64,000 nucleotides of DNA, taken from NCBI RefSeq assembly GCF_022808855.1, contig NZ_JAKZLF010000010.1:1-64000 (forward strand). The letters are read 5' to 3'. Within the stretch, counting starts at the first letter, position 1. Each line of letters starts with the position of its first letter. A program made the translations under genes and the position numbers. The notes under the pieces were generated by a model. That model was not told where the DNA came from, did not search any database, and saw only the letters and a program-made list of their open reading frames with translations. Source of the stretch: Anaeromyxobacter soli (GTDB taxonomy: Bacteria > Myxococcota > Myxococcia > Myxococcales > Anaeromyxobacteraceae). Below, one piece after another: positions 8,420 to 16,855 of the stretch.

Positions 8420-10189
8420 TTGGACTGGCGAGAGGGATTCACCGCGTCTCCGCGCGCGGGCGGCACCGCTCCCTCCTTGGAAGCGGAGCGAATCGCGCGT
8501 GCGGACGCAGAGGCGTCGGCCGCCCGACTGGAGCGGCTGCAGTCCGTCACGGCCGCGCTCTCTCGCGCGCGGACGCCGGACGAGGTCGCGGAGGTCACGC
8601 TCGGGCGCGGGGTCCTCGCGCTCGGCGGGGCGCGGGGCCTCCTCCTCGTGCCCGGCGCCGGCGGCGGCATGGACGTGCTCCCGTACGGCGCGGAGCCGGG
8701 GGTCGTGGCGTCGGCGCGGCTCACCGAACCGGGGCCGGTCCGGGACGCGTTCCATTCGCGGGCGCCCGTGTTCCTCGAGGATCGCGCCGCGCTCGTTTCC
8801 AGGTACCCGGGGCACGAGGGGCTCGGGGGGGAAGCCTTCGTCGCGCTGCCCCTGCCGTCGCAGGGGCTGCCGCTCGGCGTGCTCTACGTGGGCTACGACG
8901 CCCCGCGCGTCTTTCCGGAAGTCGAGCGCGCGCTCGCAGTCACGATCGCCTCGCAGTGCGCGCAGGCGCTGGACCGCGCGCGGCTCTTCATCGCCGAGCG
9001 GCTCGCCCGCGCCGAGGCGGTCGCGGCCCAGCGGCGCCTGGCGTTCCTCGACGACGTGTCGGCGCACCTCGCCGCCACCCTCGACGAGGCCGAGATGGTC
9101 GCCGGGGTCGTGCGCCTGGCGGTGCCCGCGCTCGGCGACTGGGCGGGGGTGCTGGCGCTGCGCGAGGAGGGCCTCGTCGACGTGGCGCGGCTCGGCCCCG
9201 AGAGCCTGGGCGCGCCCGTCGAGGCGCGGGCGCGTGCGCTGGCGGTCGAGCGGCTCCTCATCGCCGGCGAGCCGCCGCGGCCCGAGCCGATCGACGAGTT
9301 CCCGGACCACTCCGGGCCCGGGCCGGCGCCGCGGTCCGCGGTGGTCGCGGCGCTCGTGGCCGACGGCGAGGCGCTGGGCCTCCTGGCGGTGGCGAGCGCC
9401 GATCCCGGCCGGCGGTACGGTGCGGCGGATCGGGTCCTCATCGGCGAGGTGGCGCGGCGCGCGGCGCTGGCGATCGCGCACGCGCGGCTCCTCGGCGACG
9501 CGAGGGCGGCGGCGCGGGCACGCGAGGAGTTCCTCCAGGTCGCCTCCCATGAGCTGCGGGGGCCGCTCGGCACGCTGCGGCTCGGAGTGCAGCTCTTGCT
9601 GCGGGACCCGCACGGCGCAGCCGCGACGAGGCCGCCCGAGGCACGGCTCCGGATGATCGAGCGGCAGGCCGATCGATTGGTGCGGCTCTCCGAGGCGCTC
9701 CTCGACGTGTCGCGCATCACGGCCGGCCGGCTCGTGCTCGCGCGCGAGGAGGCGGATCTCGCCGCGCTCGTCCGCGAGGTGGCCGGCCGCTACGCCGAGG
9801 AGGCCGCCGACGCCGGGTGCGCGCTCACGTGCGACGCGCCCGGGCCGGTCCGCTGCGCCTTCGACGCGGCGCGCGTCGAGCAGGTCGTCTCGAACCTCGT
9901 CTCGAACGCGCTCAAGTACGGCCACGGGAAGCCGGTCCGCGTGGGCGTCTCCGCGTCGAACGGCACGGCGCGCGTGACGGTGGCCGATCAGGGCATCGGG
10001 ATCGACGCCGCCGACCAGGCCCGGATCTTCGGGCGCTTCGAGCGCGCCGTCTCCGGGCGGCACTACTCCGGCCTCGGGCTCGGCCTGTGGATCGTGCAGC
10101 AGATCATCGCCGCGCACGGCGGCGGCATCCGCGTCGCGAGCGCGCCGGGGCAGGGCTCGACGTTCACCGTCGAGCTGCCGCTCGACTGA
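8420..10189 (+). CDS. GAF-domain sensor histidine kinase (two GAF domains, HisKA, HATPase)
   Basis: This 589-residue soluble kinase has no membrane segment. Two GAF-like domains lie at about residues 40-185 and 205-355. They are followed by the HisKA dimerisation helix with phospho-acceptor His377 (QVASHELRGPLG) and a HATPase domain with N box NLVSNALKYG, G1 VADQGIGID and G2 SGLGLGLWIV. It should autophosphorylate in response to a small ligand or redox signal sensed by the GAF domains. There is no receiver domain and no adjacent response regulator, so the partner is elsewhere. The start is a TTG preceded by a G-rich stretch and is uncertain; the first conserved residues begin about 20 codons later. 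Confidence 0.85.
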   Translation: MDWREGFTASPRAGGTAPSLEAERIARADAEASAARLERLQSVTAALSRARTPDEVAEVTLGRGVLALGGARGLLLVPGAGGGMDVLPYGAEPGVVASARLTEPGPVRDAFHSRAPVFLEDRAALVSRYPGHEGLGGEAFVALPLPSQGLPLGVLYVGYDAPRVFPEVERALAVTIASQCAQALDRARLFIAERLARAEAVAAQRRLAFLDDVSAHLAATLDEAEMVAGVVRLAVPALGDWAGVLALREEGLVDVARLGPESLGAPVEARARALAVERLLIAGEPPRPEPIDEFPDHSGPGPAPRSAVVAALVADGEALGLLAVASADPGRRYGAADRVLIGEVARRAALAIAHARLLGDARAAARAREEFLQVASHELRGPLGTLRLGVQLLLRDPHGAAATRPPEARLRMIERQADRLVRLSEALLDVSRITAGRLVLAREEADLAALVREVAGRYAEEAADAGCALTCDAPGPVRCAFDAARVEQVVSNLVSNALKYGHGKPVRVGVSASNGTARVTVADQGIGIDAADQARIFGRFERAVSGRHYSGLGLGLWIVQQIIAAHGGGIRVASAPGQGSTFTVELPLD

Positions 10190-10338
10190 CCTGAAGATCG
10201 CGTCGCAGCCGACGACGGCTCACCCGATCGGACGATCGGCCGAGGCGCGTTCGAGCTCCCGCGCGGCCACCTTTACGGGGACGCCCCGTGCGTGACAGAG
10301 TGCGCTGACGCGCGCGGGGAGGGGAGCGCCGCCGCGCC

Positions 10339-11787
10339 ATGCACTCCATCGTCCGCCTGCCTGCCGCGCTGTTGCGCGGGCTGTTCCTTGCTGCCTCCGC
10401 GCCCGCCCTCGGGCTCCTGCGCGGCGCTCCGCCCGCGATGGGAGGCGGGCGCGCCACAGGGTCCAAGAGCCGCGTCCGCAGCTCGCTGCGCGCCTCCTCG
10501 GTCGAGGGGGCCTTCGCCGAGCTCGTCGCCGCGACCGCCGGTCCCACCGTGCTCACGGCGTGGGCGCTCCACCTCGGCGCGACGCCGCTCGAGGTCGGGC
10601 TCATCGCCGCGCTCCCCCAGCTCGCGCAGGTCGTGCAGCTCCCTGCCGCCTGGACCACCGCGACCTTCGGCCGACGCCGGGTGGCCGTGAGCGCCGTGAC
10701 GCTCTCGCGCCAGGCGCTCCTCCCGCTCGCCGCGCTCCCCTTCCTCCCGCTGTCGGCGCCCGCGGCGCGGGCGCTCCTGCTCGTGGTCGCGGCGCTCTCC
10801 GCGGCCCTCGCCGTGGTCGGGAACAACGCGTGGGTCGCGTGGATGGGCGAGCTCGTCCCGGAGCGCCTCCGCGGCCGCTACTTCGGGCGGCGCACCGCGC
10901 TCTGCACCGCCGGCGGCACGGTCGCGGGGCTCGGCGTCGCGCGGCTGCTCGACGCGGTCGGGACCGGCAGGGCCGCGCCGCTCGCGCTCGCGGGGCTGGC
11001 GCTCGCCTCGTCTGCGTTCGGCGCGGTGACGACCGCGCTCATGAAGCGCCAGCACGAGCCGCCCGCGCCTTCCCCCTCGCCGCCGTCGCTCGGGGACGCG
11101 CTCCGGCCGCTGCGGGATCGCGACGCGCGCGCCGTGCTCGTCTACCAGGTCGCCTGGAACGCCTCGGTGGGCCTCGCGGGCGGGTACTTCACGCTCTACC
11201 TGCTGCACGACCTCCGGGCCGGCTTCATGCTCGTCGCCGCCCACGCCGCCATCGGGGCGGTCACCCGCTTCGTGACGGCGCCGCTGTGGGGGCGGGTCCT
11301 CGATCGCGCCGGAGCGCGGCCGGTGCTCGCCGCCTGCTCCTTCGCCGCCGCGGGGCTGCCGCTCCTGTGGCTGGCGAGCTCGCCGGACCGGCTGTGGCCG
11401 ATCGCGCTCGACGCCGCGATCGGCGGGGCGGCCTGGGGGGGCCACGCGCTCGCGACGCTCGCGCTCCCCCTCGAGATCGGCGCCCGTCGCGACCGCCCGT
11501 TCCACCTCGCCGCGTTCGCGATGGCGGGCGGCCTGGCCTACGCCGCCGCCGTGACGCTGGGGGGGCTCGCCGCGGTCGCGCTGCCGCCCTCGCTCGCCAC
11601 GCTCGGCCGGGCCGGAGGGACCGGCCTCGAGCTCGTGTTCGTCGTGTCGGCCCTGGGCCGGCTCGCGAGCGCGCTCCTCGCCCTCCGCACGGACGCGCGC
11701 GGCGCCGTCTCGCTCGCCGAGGTGCACCGCGCCGCGACCGGCGCGGCGCGAGGAGCCCTCGCGTACGTCAGGATCCTCCGGCGGTGA
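10339..11787 (+). CDS. Major facilitator superfamily (MFS) transporter
   Basis: This protein of up to 482 residues has about twelve hydrophobic segments separated by a cytoplasmic loop rich in Pro/Ser near the middle (HEPPAPSPSPPS). The MFS loop-2/3 pattern is seen in FGRRRVAVSAV and a second Arg-rich loop in ERLRGRYFGRRTAL. The latter resembles the R-G-R-Y-F-(G/A)-x-R-x motif of the MFS subgroup found in many myxobacterial and Chloroflexi proteins annotated simply as MFS. The substrate cannot be assigned. The first ATG is used, but an internal ATG at 10438 (MGGGRATG) would remove a hydrophobic N-terminal extension and is equally plausible. Confidence 0.85.
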   Translation: MHSIVRLPAALLRGLFLAASAPALGLLRGAPPAMGGGRATGSKSRVRSSLRASSVEGAFAELVAATAGPTVLTAWALHLGATPLEVGLIAALPQLAQVVQLPAAWTTATFGRRRVAVSAVTLSRQALLPLAALPFLPLSAPAARALLLVVAALSAALAVVGNNAWVAWMGELVPERLRGRYFGRRTALCTAGGTVAGLGVARLLDAVGTGRAAPLALAGLALASSAFGAVTTALMKRQHEPPAPSPSPPSLGDALRPLRDRDARAVLVYQVAWNASVGLAGGYFTLYLLHDLRAGFMLVAAHAAIGAVTRFVTAPLWGRVLDRAGARPVLAACSFAAAGLPLLWLASSPDRLWPIALDAAIGGAAWGGHALATLALPLEIGARRDRPFHLAAFAMAGGLAYAAAVTLGGLAAVALPPSLATLGRAGGTGLELVFVVSALGRLASALLALRTDARGAVSLAEVHRAATGAARGALAYVRILRR

Positions 11788-11815
11788 CGGCGCCGCGCCC
11801 TCGGCGCTCGCCCGC

Positions 11816-12286
11816 TCAGAACGGATGCAGGCCGAGCCGCTCGACCGGCACCACGTGCTCCTCGCGGAGCCAGGCGGCGGTGTCGAGGCGGAGCGCGTCC
11901 TCGTGCGTGCCGCCGCGGACGACGATCCACGCCTCGTGCGCGAGCGCGTCGTCGACGTAGATGGGCATCCCGAAGAGCCCGAGCGGCGGCTCCGCGCCGA
12001 CCTCGCACGCCATGAACATCCCCGAGAAGGCGGTCTCCGGCGCCAGCGCCGCGCGCGCCGCGCCGGTGGCGCGCCGCAGCGCCTCGAGGTCCACGCGCTG
12101 CGTGGCCGACACGACGGCGAGCGCGAGCTTGCCGTCGAGGTCGACCACCACCGGCTTCGCGATCCGCTCGCCGGAGACGTGCTCCGCGGCGGCGAGCCGC
12201 TGCGCCGGAACGGCGCGGACGTGGACCGAGTGCTCGTAGGCGAGGTGGTGCTGCTTCAGATACCGGTCGATGGGCTCCGGGATCAC
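11816..12286 (-). CDS. YbaK/EbsC-family aminoacyl-tRNA deacylase
   Basis: This 156-residue single-domain protein belongs to the YbaK/ProX trans-editing family, which hydrolyses mischarged aminoacyl-tRNAs such as Cys-tRNA(Pro) or Ala-tRNA(Pro). The family core is visible as the N-terminal YLKQHHLAYEHSVH, the conserved lysine strand RIAKPVVVDLDGK, ALAVVSATQRVDLEALR, and the glycine-rich SGMFMACEVGAEPPLG followed by PIYVDDAL. The PPLG loop is characteristic of YbaK-type pockets. Length (about 155) is typical for free-standing members. The precise tRNA/amino-acid specificity is not resolved by sequence inspection. Confidence 0.85.
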   Translation of the reverse strand: MIPEPIDRYLKQHHLAYEHSVHVRAVPAQRLAAAEHVSGERIAKPVVVDLDGKLALAVVSATQRVDLEALRRATGAARAALAPETAFSGMFMACEVGAEPPLGLFGMPIYVDDALAHEAWIVVRGGTHEDALRLDTAAWLREEHVVPVERLGLHPF

Positions 12287-12522
12287 GGCGACCTCCTCCG
12301 CTTGGCGCGGGCGGGTGGCGTTGACCTTTCCCTAACCGCGCCCCCCGCCGCGGCGAGCGCGACGGCTGACCACGGGTGGGTAGGGACGCGGGAGGGCGAG
12401 CCCGTCCGCGGGCGTCCTCTGCAGGGGCCCTTGCTTCCCGCGCCCGGGGGGCGAATGGTTCGCCCGTGATCGCCGAGGCGCCGACGGACGGGCGCCGCCA
12501 GAGCGGGGATCGCACCTCACGA

Positions 12523-13146
12523 ATGGCCCTCGACACCGTTGCTCCGACCCTGGGGCGCCGACCGCGCGCGTCCCGACCGTCCCCGACCGCCCGCGAGCTC
12601 GCGCGGGAAGCCCTCGGCGAGGTGCGCGACGCGGAGGTGCTCGTCGCGGCCGAGGAGGCCGGCCCCCTCGCCGCGGCGCTCGAGCGGGACGGCGCGCGCG
12701 TGACGCCCATCTCGCTCGGTGCCGACGCGCTCGCGGCCCCGGAGCCGTGGCGCGCGATCGAGCTGCCGACCTGGTCGTTCGACGCGGTGGCCGCGGAGGG
12801 GCTGCTCTCTCGCGCGGCGGACATCGAGGCCCTCCTCTACCGCCTGCGGGCCTGGGTGAGGCCCGACGCCCCGTTCGCCTTCGTGGAGCCGCTCGCCCCC
12901 GCGGCGTGGGACAGCAGCCCGCCGCGGGCCGCGACCGCCGGCGCGCTCGGGGCGCGGGAGCTCGAGCTCGTTCGACGTCACCTCCCCGGGATCCGCGTCC
13001 TGCGCCTCCCGGCGCCCGCGGCGGGGCGCCCGGTCTCGCCCTGGGCCGACGCGCTCTGGTCGGCGGTGGAGAGCGCGGCGACGTGGCTGCCCGGCGTCGG
13101 TCGCGAGGTGCGGCTCGCGGTGCTCACGGGCCGGCTGCCGCCCTGA
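12523..13146 (+). CDS. Degenerate SAM-methyltransferase-like protein, unknown function
   Basis: This protein of about 207 residues resembles the C-terminal two-thirds of a class I methyltransferase. VLVAAEEAGPLAAALERDGARVTPISLG mimics the first Rossmann strands, with the usual G-x-G-x-G replaced. FDAVAAEGLLSRAADIEALLYRLRAWVRPDAPFAFVEPLAP matches the strand-4 to strand-5 stretch (D-x-V-x-x-x-x-x-L-x-H-x-x-D pattern). Loss of the glycine loop makes catalysis doubtful. The ATG in MALDTV is used; a GTG at 12466 would add 19 residues. It lies 112 bp upstream of the radical SAM gene on the same strand, and the two may be functionally paired. Confidence 0.6.
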   Translation: MALDTVAPTLGRRPRASRPSPTARELAREALGEVRDAEVLVAAEEAGPLAAALERDGARVTPISLGADALAAPEPWRAIELPTWSFDAVAAEGLLSRAADIEALLYRLRAWVRPDAPFAFVEPLAPAAWDSSPPRAATAGALGARELELVRRHLPGIRVLRLPAPAAGRPVSPWADALWSAVESAATWLPGVGREVRLAVLTGRLPP

Positions 13147-13258
13147 TGGCGACACCTGATGACGCGATCGCCGCGACGCACCGGGTACCCCGACGGACTT
13201 CGCTCAGAGTGACGACGGCCGAGGCCGGGCGCGCGCGCCGTGGCCACGTTCCGCCGCG

Positions 13259-13960
13259 GTGGCGATCCTCACGTACGATCTCGACCCGACGGAGGGGCTC
13301 GCGGGCCCGCGGCTCAAGGCGCTCCTCGACCTCGGGTTCCCGTGCAACCTGACCTGCGGCGGATGCGCGCGGGGGCGCCAGCGTGGCCGCCCCAACCGCG
13401 CCGCCGCCCTCGCGGTGGCGGAGCGGCTCGCCGACCTCGTCGCCGAGACCGCCGCAGGGGCGGTATCGCTCGTCCTGTTCGGGGGGGAGCCGCTCCTCGA
13501 CACGGACGTCGTGGTCGCCAGCTCCGCGCGGGTGCGCGACGCGTGTGCGCGCGACGGGTGCGGCTACGACGCGACGGTGATCACGAACGCGACGCTCCTC
13601 GACGGCTTCGGCGCGCGCCGCCTGTCGCGCGCGGGGGTGACGACGCTGCAGGTCACCATCCCCGTCGCCGCGCGCGCGGCGTCGCGCAGCGCGCTGGATC
13701 AGCAGCGGTTCGCGCGCATCCTGCGGAGCATCCGCGAGGCGCGCTCGGAGCTCGAGGTGCTCATCCGCTTCGAGGTGGACGGCGCCGAGGACCTGCGCGA
13801 GGCGCTCGCGACCGTCCGGGTGCTCGAGCGCGAGGGGATGCTCGCCTCGCCCCACCCCGCCGCCGTCCTGCTGGGGCCGCGCGCGAGCTACGCCGCGCAG
13901 GCGCGGGCGTTGTTCCTGGCCCGCCCGGCGCGCGCGGCCGCCGTCACTCGATGCCCATGA
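13259..13960 (+). CDS. Short radical SAM protein
   Basis: This 233-residue protein carries the radical SAM cluster motif as FPCNLTCGGC (C-x3-C-x2-C) near residue 30. The SAM-contacting LFGGEPLLD (GGE motif) lies near residue 75, and VITNATLLDGFG resembles the TNAT strand of peptide-modifying radical SAM enzymes. At 233 residues it ends before the usual final strands of the partial TIM barrel and has no SPASM cysteine cluster, so it is either a minimal enzyme or a truncated one. The substrate is unknown. The start is GTG, and the 3' end overlaps the convergent polyferredoxin gene by 17 bp. The methyltransferase-like gene just upstream may share its transcript. Confidence 0.7.
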   Translation: MAILTYDLDPTEGLAGPRLKALLDLGFPCNLTCGGCARGRQRGRPNRAAALAVAERLADLVAETAAGAVSLVLFGGEPLLDTDVVVASSARVRDACARDGCGYDATVITNATLLDGFGARRLSRAGVTTLQVTIPVAARAASRSALDQQRFARILRSIREARSELEVLIRFEVDGAEDLREALATVRVLEREGMLASPHPAAVLLGPRASYAAQARALFLARPARAAAVTRCP

Positions 13961-15023
13961 GCCGGTAGGCGAAGCGGAACGCCGCGGCGGGCAGGCTCGT
14001 CTCCCAGAAGCCGGTCGCGCGCGCGATCGCCCAGAAGCCGAGGAGCGTCGAGAGCGCCACCGCCGGGACGAGCCACGGGGAGAGCGCCCGCGCCCCCTTG
14101 CGCGTCACGCCGAGGCAGTCGGGCGTCGTGCAGGCGGCCACGCACGACATGCAGCCGGTGCACTCGGTCGAGATCACCCGGAGCCGCGTGTGCACCGGGA
14201 TCTCCGCGGGGCAGGCGCGCGTGCAGGCGCGGCAGTCGTTGCAGGCGTCCGGATCCCGGCGCACGGAGAGCGGCGAGAGCAGGCTCGCGACGCCGAGGAG
14301 CGCGCCGTACGGGCAGAGATAGCGGCACCAGAAGTGCTTCACGACGAGCGAGAGCGCCGCGAGCGCCCCGATCACGAAGAGCGACATCGTCCCGGGGTGC
14401 CGGAAGAAGAGGAGCATCTTCGCGTCGGCGGCCGTGTTGAACGGGGACCGGAGGAAACCTTCGATCGCCTCGAGCGGCATCTGCCCGACGGTCCAGACGA
14501 AGAAGCCGAGGAGCAGGTACTTGAGCGAGGAGAGCGGCAGGTCGAGCCAGCGCGGCACCGCCGGCCAGCGGCGGCGCCACAGGGTTCGCCTGCCGATCCA
14601 CTCGAGCGCCCGCGAGATCGTGCCGACCGGGCAGACCCACGAGCAGAACGCCTTCCGCGCGAGGAACGCGGTCGCGAGGGCCGCGAGGAGGATGGTGAGG
14701 CCGGCCGGGTGGACCTCGTCCCAGTAGCGGGTGAGGAGGAAGCGCTTCAGGCCCAAGAGCGCCGCGATGGGGAGGAAGGCCTCGACCGCGGGTGGGCGCG
14801 AGACGGTGAGCGGTCCGTCGCTCGTCGCCTGCGAGACGAAGCGGGCGAACTCGAGCCCGACGAGCGCCAGGAAGGCGAGATACGCGATCTGCACGGCCCA
14901 GCGGACGCGCGGGAGGAGCCGGTGCGGGTTCGTCCACCGGGCGGGCGTCACGCCGAATCGAGGGACGGCGGGCGAGGGAGCGGGCGGCGGCTCGGGGAGA
15001 AGCTCGTGGTTGGGCGTCGACAT
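13944..15023 (-). CDS. NapH/YccM-type membrane polyferredoxin (4Fe-4S binding)
   Basis: This 359-residue membrane protein has about five or six transmembrane segments and an electron-transfer module. Two CP motifs at the membrane edge, CSWVCPVG near residue 125 and CRYLCPYGALLG near residue 240, are typical of NapH/NosR/CcoG relatives. They are followed by two 4Fe-4S ferredoxin clusters, CNDCRACTRACP and CTGCMSCVAACTTPDC. Such proteins pass electrons from the quinol pool to periplasmic enzymes or maturation systems. No nap, nos or cco genes are adjacent, so the partner is unknown. It is divergent from the stressosome operon. Confidence 0.85.
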   Translation of the reverse strand: MSTPNHELLPEPPPAPSPAVPRFGVTPARWTNPHRLLPRVRWAVQIAYLAFLALVGLEFARFVSQATSDGPLTVSRPPAVEAFLPIAALLGLKRFLLTRYWDEVHPAGLTILLAALATAFLARKAFCSWVCPVGTISRALEWIGRRTLWRRRWPAVPRWLDLPLSSLKYLLLGFFVWTVGQMPLEAIEGFLRSPFNTAADAKMLLFFRHPGTMSLFVIGALAALSLVVKHFWCRYLCPYGALLGVASLLSPLSVRRDPDACNDCRACTRACPAEIPVHTRLRVISTECTGCMSCVAACTTPDCLGVTRKGARALSPWLVPAVALSTLLGFWAIARATGFWETSLPAAAFRFAYRLMGIE

Positions 15024-15204
15024 GCTCGGGTGGTGCTCCGGCGGGCGGCGAACGTTATCTCCTCGGGCCCGGCTGGGACAACGCAGAGGCCATGCGTCCC
15101 GCGATCATCCCTTCCGGGGCTGGAGCCGTGGCCTCCCTTCCGACGGGGGCCGCGATGCGTAACATTCCGCTTTTCCCAAAATTCCAACTACACGGAGCGT
15201 AACG

Positions 15205-16056
15205 ATGGCCGTCAACCTCATCCACCTCCCGCGCATCCTCGAGCGTCACGGCGAGGCGCTGCTCGCGGACTGGATCCGCGAGCAGCTACAGTCGAGGTCC
15301 CGGACCGGCGCGATCAAGGAGGGGGAGCTGCGCGAGCAGTGCGCCGAGTTCCTGCGCCTGTTCCGCGAGGCGACGACGAAGGGCGGCGTCGACATGACCC
15401 GTCCCGAGTACGGGCCGCTCCGCGAGCTGCTCGCCAACGTCTCCGCCTCGCGCGGTGCGCAGGGGTTCTCGCCGAGCGAGACCGCCAAGTTCGTCTTCTC
15501 GTTCAAGCGGCCGCTCTTCATGCGGCTGCGGGAGGAGCTCATGCGGGACCCGGTCGCGCTCGCCGACGAGACCTGGGCGGCGACGGAGCTCCTGGACGAG
15601 CTCGGCCTCTACACGACCGAGGTGTACCAGAAGGCGCGCGAGGCGGTGATCGTGCGCCAGCAGGAGGAGATGCTCGAGCTCTCGACCCCGGTCGTGAAGC
15701 TGTGGGACGGCATCCTGGCGCTGCCGATGATCGGCACGCTCGACTCCAACCGGACGCAGGTGGTGATGGAGACGCTCCTCGAGAAGATCGTGGAGACCGG
15801 CTCCGAGGTGGCGATCATCGACATCACCGGCGTGCCGACGGTCGACACCCTCGTCGCGCAGCACCTCATGAAGACGGTGGCGGCGGCGCGGCTGATGGGC
15901 GCCGAGTGCATCATCAGCGGCATCCGCCCGGCGATCGCGCAGACCATCGTCCACCTCGCGATCGATCTCGGCACCGTCGTCACGAAGGCGAACCTCGCCG
16001 ACGCCTTCAAGGCGGCGCTCGACAAGCTGGGCGTGGCACAGCTCCCCGGTCGCTGA
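15205..16056 (+). CDS. rsbR: RsbR-type stressosome sensor scaffold (N-terminal sensor plus STAS)
   Basis: This 283-residue protein opens the stressosome operon. Residues 1-150 form a helical sensor domain of the RsbRD_N type (ILERHGEALLADWIREQ). A linker helix (VIVRQQEEMLELSTPVVKLW) leads to the STAS domain at about 160-275. The STAS core DITGVPTVDTLVAQHLM is strongly RsbR-like. Thr215 in VDT aligns with the second phospho-threonine of Bacillus RsbRA, while the first site (IDT there) is Ser181 here. Family knowledge: RsbR and RsbS form the large cytoplasmic stressosome that sequesters RsbT. The ligand of the sensor domain is unknown. rsbS follows after 12 bp. Confidence 0.92.
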   Translation: MAVNLIHLPRILERHGEALLADWIREQLQSRSRTGAIKEGELREQCAEFLRLFREATTKGGVDMTRPEYGPLRELLANVSASRGAQGFSPSETAKFVFSFKRPLFMRLREELMRDPVALADETWAATELLDELGLYTTEVYQKAREAVIVRQQEEMLELSTPVVKLWDGILALPMIGTLDSNRTQVVMETLLEKIVETGSEVAIIDITGVPTVDTLVAQHLMKTVAAARLMGAECIISGIRPAIAQTIVHLAIDLGTVVTKANLADAFKAALDKLGVAQLPGR

Positions 16057-16068
16057 CGAGGTCGGAAC

Positions 16069-16440
16069 ATGGACCGCATCCCGATCCTGCGGATGGGCGA
16101 GTTCCTGCTCGTCACCATCCAGGTGGACATGCACGACCAGCTCGCCCTGACGCTGCAGGACGACCTCACGGCGCAGATCACGCGCACCGGCGCGCGCGGC
16201 GTGCTCATCGACATCTCGTCGCTCGACGTCGTCGACTCCTTCATCGGCCGCATGCTCGGCTCGATCGCCTCCATGGCCCGGCTCATGAACGCGGAGACGG
16301 TGGTCGTCGGCATGCAGCCGTCGGTGGCGATCACCCTGGTCGAGCTCGGCCTCACGCTGCACGGCATCCGGACCGCCCTGAACGTGGAGAAGGGGATGGC
16401 GCTCCTGCGGGCGGGCGCGGCTCGGAGGAGCCGCGCGTGA
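16069..16440 (+). CDS. rsbS: RsbS-type stressosome STAS antagonist
   Basis: This 123-residue single STAS domain protein closely follows RsbS: it starts MDRIPILRMGEFLLVTIQ and has LIDISSLDVVDSFIGRMLG, in which Ser57 corresponds to the RsbT-phosphorylated serine of Bacillus RsbS. GMQPSVAITLVELGL near the C-terminus matches the RsbS-specific G-x-Q-P-x-V motif. With RsbR it builds the stressosome core and holds RsbT until Ser57 is phosphorylated. Length is the family norm. It sits 12 bp after rsbR and 10 bp before rsbT in one operon. Confidence 0.93.
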   Translation: MDRIPILRMGEFLLVTIQVDMHDQLALTLQDDLTAQITRTGARGVLIDISSLDVVDSFIGRMLGSIASMARLMNAETVVVGMQPSVAITLVELGLTLHGIRTALNVEKGMALLRAGAARRSRA

Positions 16441-16450
16441 GGACGACCGC

Positions 16451-16855
16451 ATGCCCGTCGTGAAGGAGGAGACGGTCGCGATCGGCTCCGACGCAGACGT
16501 GGTGCTGGTCCGGCAGCGGGTCCGGCGCCGCGCCCAGGAGCTGCGCTTCTCGCTCGTCGACCAGACCAAGCTCGTCACCGCCGCGAGCGAGCTCGCGCGC
16601 AACGCGCTCGAGCACGGCCGGGGCGGCGAGATGCTGCTCCAGGTGCTGGAGGAGCCGCCGCGCTCCGGGCTCAGGCTCGTCTTCGTCGACCGGGGCCCCG
16701 GGATCTCGAACGTGGAGCTCGCGATGAAGGACGGTTACACCACGGGCGGAGGGCTGGGCCTCGGGCTGGGCGGGGCGAAGCGGCTCGTGAACGAATTCGC
16801 GGTGGAGTCCGCCCCCGGCGCGGGGACCCGCGTCACGGTGACGAAGTGGCATTGA
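16451..16855 (+). CDS. rsbT: RsbT-type switch kinase (GHKL ATPase)
   Basis: This 134-residue serine kinase phosphorylates RsbS/RsbR on stress and is then released. GHKL motifs are intact: N box ASELARNALEHG, G1 DRGPGISN, and the glycine-rich lid GGGLGLGLGGAKRLVNEF. These are all characteristic of RsbT rather than RsbW-type anti-sigma factors. The protein ends VTVTKWH. Its stop codon overlaps the start region of the next gene (TTGA), so the ATPase-phosphatase protein is translationally coupled. In Bacillus, freed RsbT activates RsbU; no separate rsbU exists here, so its target may be one of the kinases encoded downstream. Confidence 0.92.
   Translation: MPVVKEETVAIGSDADVVLVRQRVRRRAQELRFSLVDQTKLVTAASELARNALEHGRGGEMLLQVLEEPPRSGLRLVFVDRGPGISNVELAMKDGYTTGGGLGLGLGGAKRLVNEFAVESAPGAGTRVTVTKWH

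Noticed and set aside
14190-16463. A 757-codon plus-strand open frame through the polyferredoxin, rsbR and rsbS.
   Set aside because: It runs antisense to the polyferredoxin and out of frame with rsbR and rsbS, all of which are conserved.
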